From G963674505 sp964575975 (GTDB taxonomy: Bacteria; Desulfobacterota; Desulfobacteria; Desulfobacterales; SKZT01): a stretch of DNA of 6,064 nt. Each line of letters begins with the position of its first letter. The stretch's first letter is position 1. Location: assembly GCA_964575975.1 (NCBI GenBank), contig CAZNTU010000302.1, forward strand, positions 1 through 6,064. Direction: 5' to 3'. Under the pieces are notes generated by a model that saw only the letters and a program-made list of their open reading frames with translations, was not told the origin of the DNA and searched no databases. The position numbers and the translations under genes are program-made. Positions 5,385-6,064 of the stretch are shown in pieces.

Positions 5385-6064
5385 TTAGGCCCTTTCCCCG
5401 TTTTCGCGGAACGATACGAGTATGCGGTAGGGATCGGCGTCGCGGATGATTTGCCCCGTCAGACAAAAGCTTCTCTTCCCGTCTCCGCCGTCGATTTCGA
5501 AAACGCTCGACTCGAACCCCTTCCCTTTTTCCAGGGCCTCCGCCAAATTTCTCTCCATTTCGTTTTTTTCGAGAGTCCCGCCGCCCAGCGAAAACACGTC
5601 CCTTCCTACCATTGCCTCCCTATCCGCCTTGAACAATCGGCCGAAGGAATCGTTGGCGATGACGATCTTTCCGTCCTTGTCGATCACCGCAAGCGGATAG
5701 GGGGTCATGTCGAAGACGCTTCGGACGAGGAGCAGGCCCTTTTTCTGCTCGTCGATGGACGAGAAGGTGAGCACCGCCCCGTCGATCCTGTTGTCCGTGG
5801 TGCGATAGGGCATGATGCGCATCTTGTACCAGTTGTCCCTGTTCGTCCGCACTTCCTCCTCGACGGGGAGGAGGCTGTCCATGGTCCGGCCGAGGCACTC
5901 CATCATCCTGTCGTCCTTGAGGTTCGTCGCCACGTGCTCGAGCGGGCGGCCGACGTCGGTCTGGATCAGGTTGACGAGTTTGGCGGCGTCGGGGGTGAAC
6001 CTCCGGACGCGCATGTCGTTGTCGACGAAAATGGTGGCGATCTCGGTGCTGTTGAGCAGGTTGC
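5385..6064 (-). CDS. CheB/CheR-PAS fusion protein, C-terminal PAS part (runs off the right edge)
   Basis: The last 225 residues are present; the frame is open to the window end, so the ATG at 6014 is internal. The opening NSTEIATIFVDNDMRVRRFT, then TDVGRPLEHVATNL and WYKMRIMPYRTTDNRIDGAVLTF, is the distinctive PAS module that follows CheB methylesterase and CheR methyltransferase domains in large fusion proteins; those domains should lie beyond the edge. A second PAS follows (about 114-220 of the visible part, starting VFDMTPYPLAVIDKDGKIVIANDSF) and the protein ends RENGERA-TAA with no kinase domain. The PAS-kinase gene starts five bases later, so both are probably on one message and act in one relay, the kinase supplying the missing catalytic part. 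The link is inferred from position. Confidence 0.85.
   Translation of the reverse strand, partial: NLLNSTEIATIFVDNDMRVRRFTPDAAKLVNLIQTDVGRPLEHVATNLKDDRMMECLGRTMDSLLPVEEEVRTNRDNWYKMRIMPYRTTDNRIDGAVLTFSSIDEQKKGLLLVRSVFDMTPYPLAVIDKDGKIVIANDSFGRLFKADREAMVGRDVFSLGGGTLEKNEMERNLAEALEKGKGFESSVFEIDGGDGKRSFCLTGQIIRDADPYRILVSFRENGERA

Overview
The window looks like a metagenome-type bacterial scaffold. It carries a run of exactly 100 N (3798-3897) bordered on both sides by the same 55 bases, which is the signature of two contigs that overlap but were not merged. The organism cannot be fixed. The membrane glycosyltransferase resembles a family common in cyanobacteria. The CheB/CheR-PAS plus PAS-kinase pair is the sort seen in Deltaproteobacteria, Planctomycetes and related Gram-negative lineages. 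The flanking genes are GC-rich, while the toxin-antitoxin and DUF559 genes between them are visibly richer in A+T, as expected for acquired cargo.

Layout: (1) 1-1101, minus strand, is a GT39-like multi-pass membrane glycosyltransferase. It runs off the left edge and is broken near 695, apparently by an internal deletion that also changes frame. (2) 1102-1512 has no clear gene; it holds a possible bidirectional terminator and the first copy of a ~60 bp repeat. (3) 1513-2012, plus strand, is an intact brnT-brnA toxin-antitoxin pair with an ATGA overlap. (4) 2064-2190 holds a second copy of the ~60 bp repeat fused to a 36-nt exact copy of the 3' end of brnT, the remains of a duplicated module. 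(5) 2192-2416, minus strand, is the C-terminal half of a VapC PIN-domain toxin. (6) 2484-3455 holds two clusters of G/C-run palindromic repeats with a small intact DUF559 (Vsr-like) endonuclease gene between them. (7) 3467-6064, minus strand, is a two-gene signalling operon: the C-terminal PAS part of a CheB/CheR-PAS fusion (right edge), then, five bases after its stop, a PAS/HisKA_3/HATPase kinase with a C-terminal receiver. The kinase frame is continuous only if the false gap is collapsed, and the receiver is cut by an in-frame TAA.

How the parts fit: the right side is a sensory relay in which the CheB/CheR-PAS protein and the kinase are probably made from one message. The middle is a small island of toxin-antitoxin pieces, a nuclease and dispersed repeats, much of it decayed. 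The most unusual feature is the DUF559 gene bracketed by exact 22-nt inverted arms of the dispersed repeat family (2685-2706 and 3316-3337), which suggests that the nuclease and the repeats form one mobile or maintenance unit. That link is inference.
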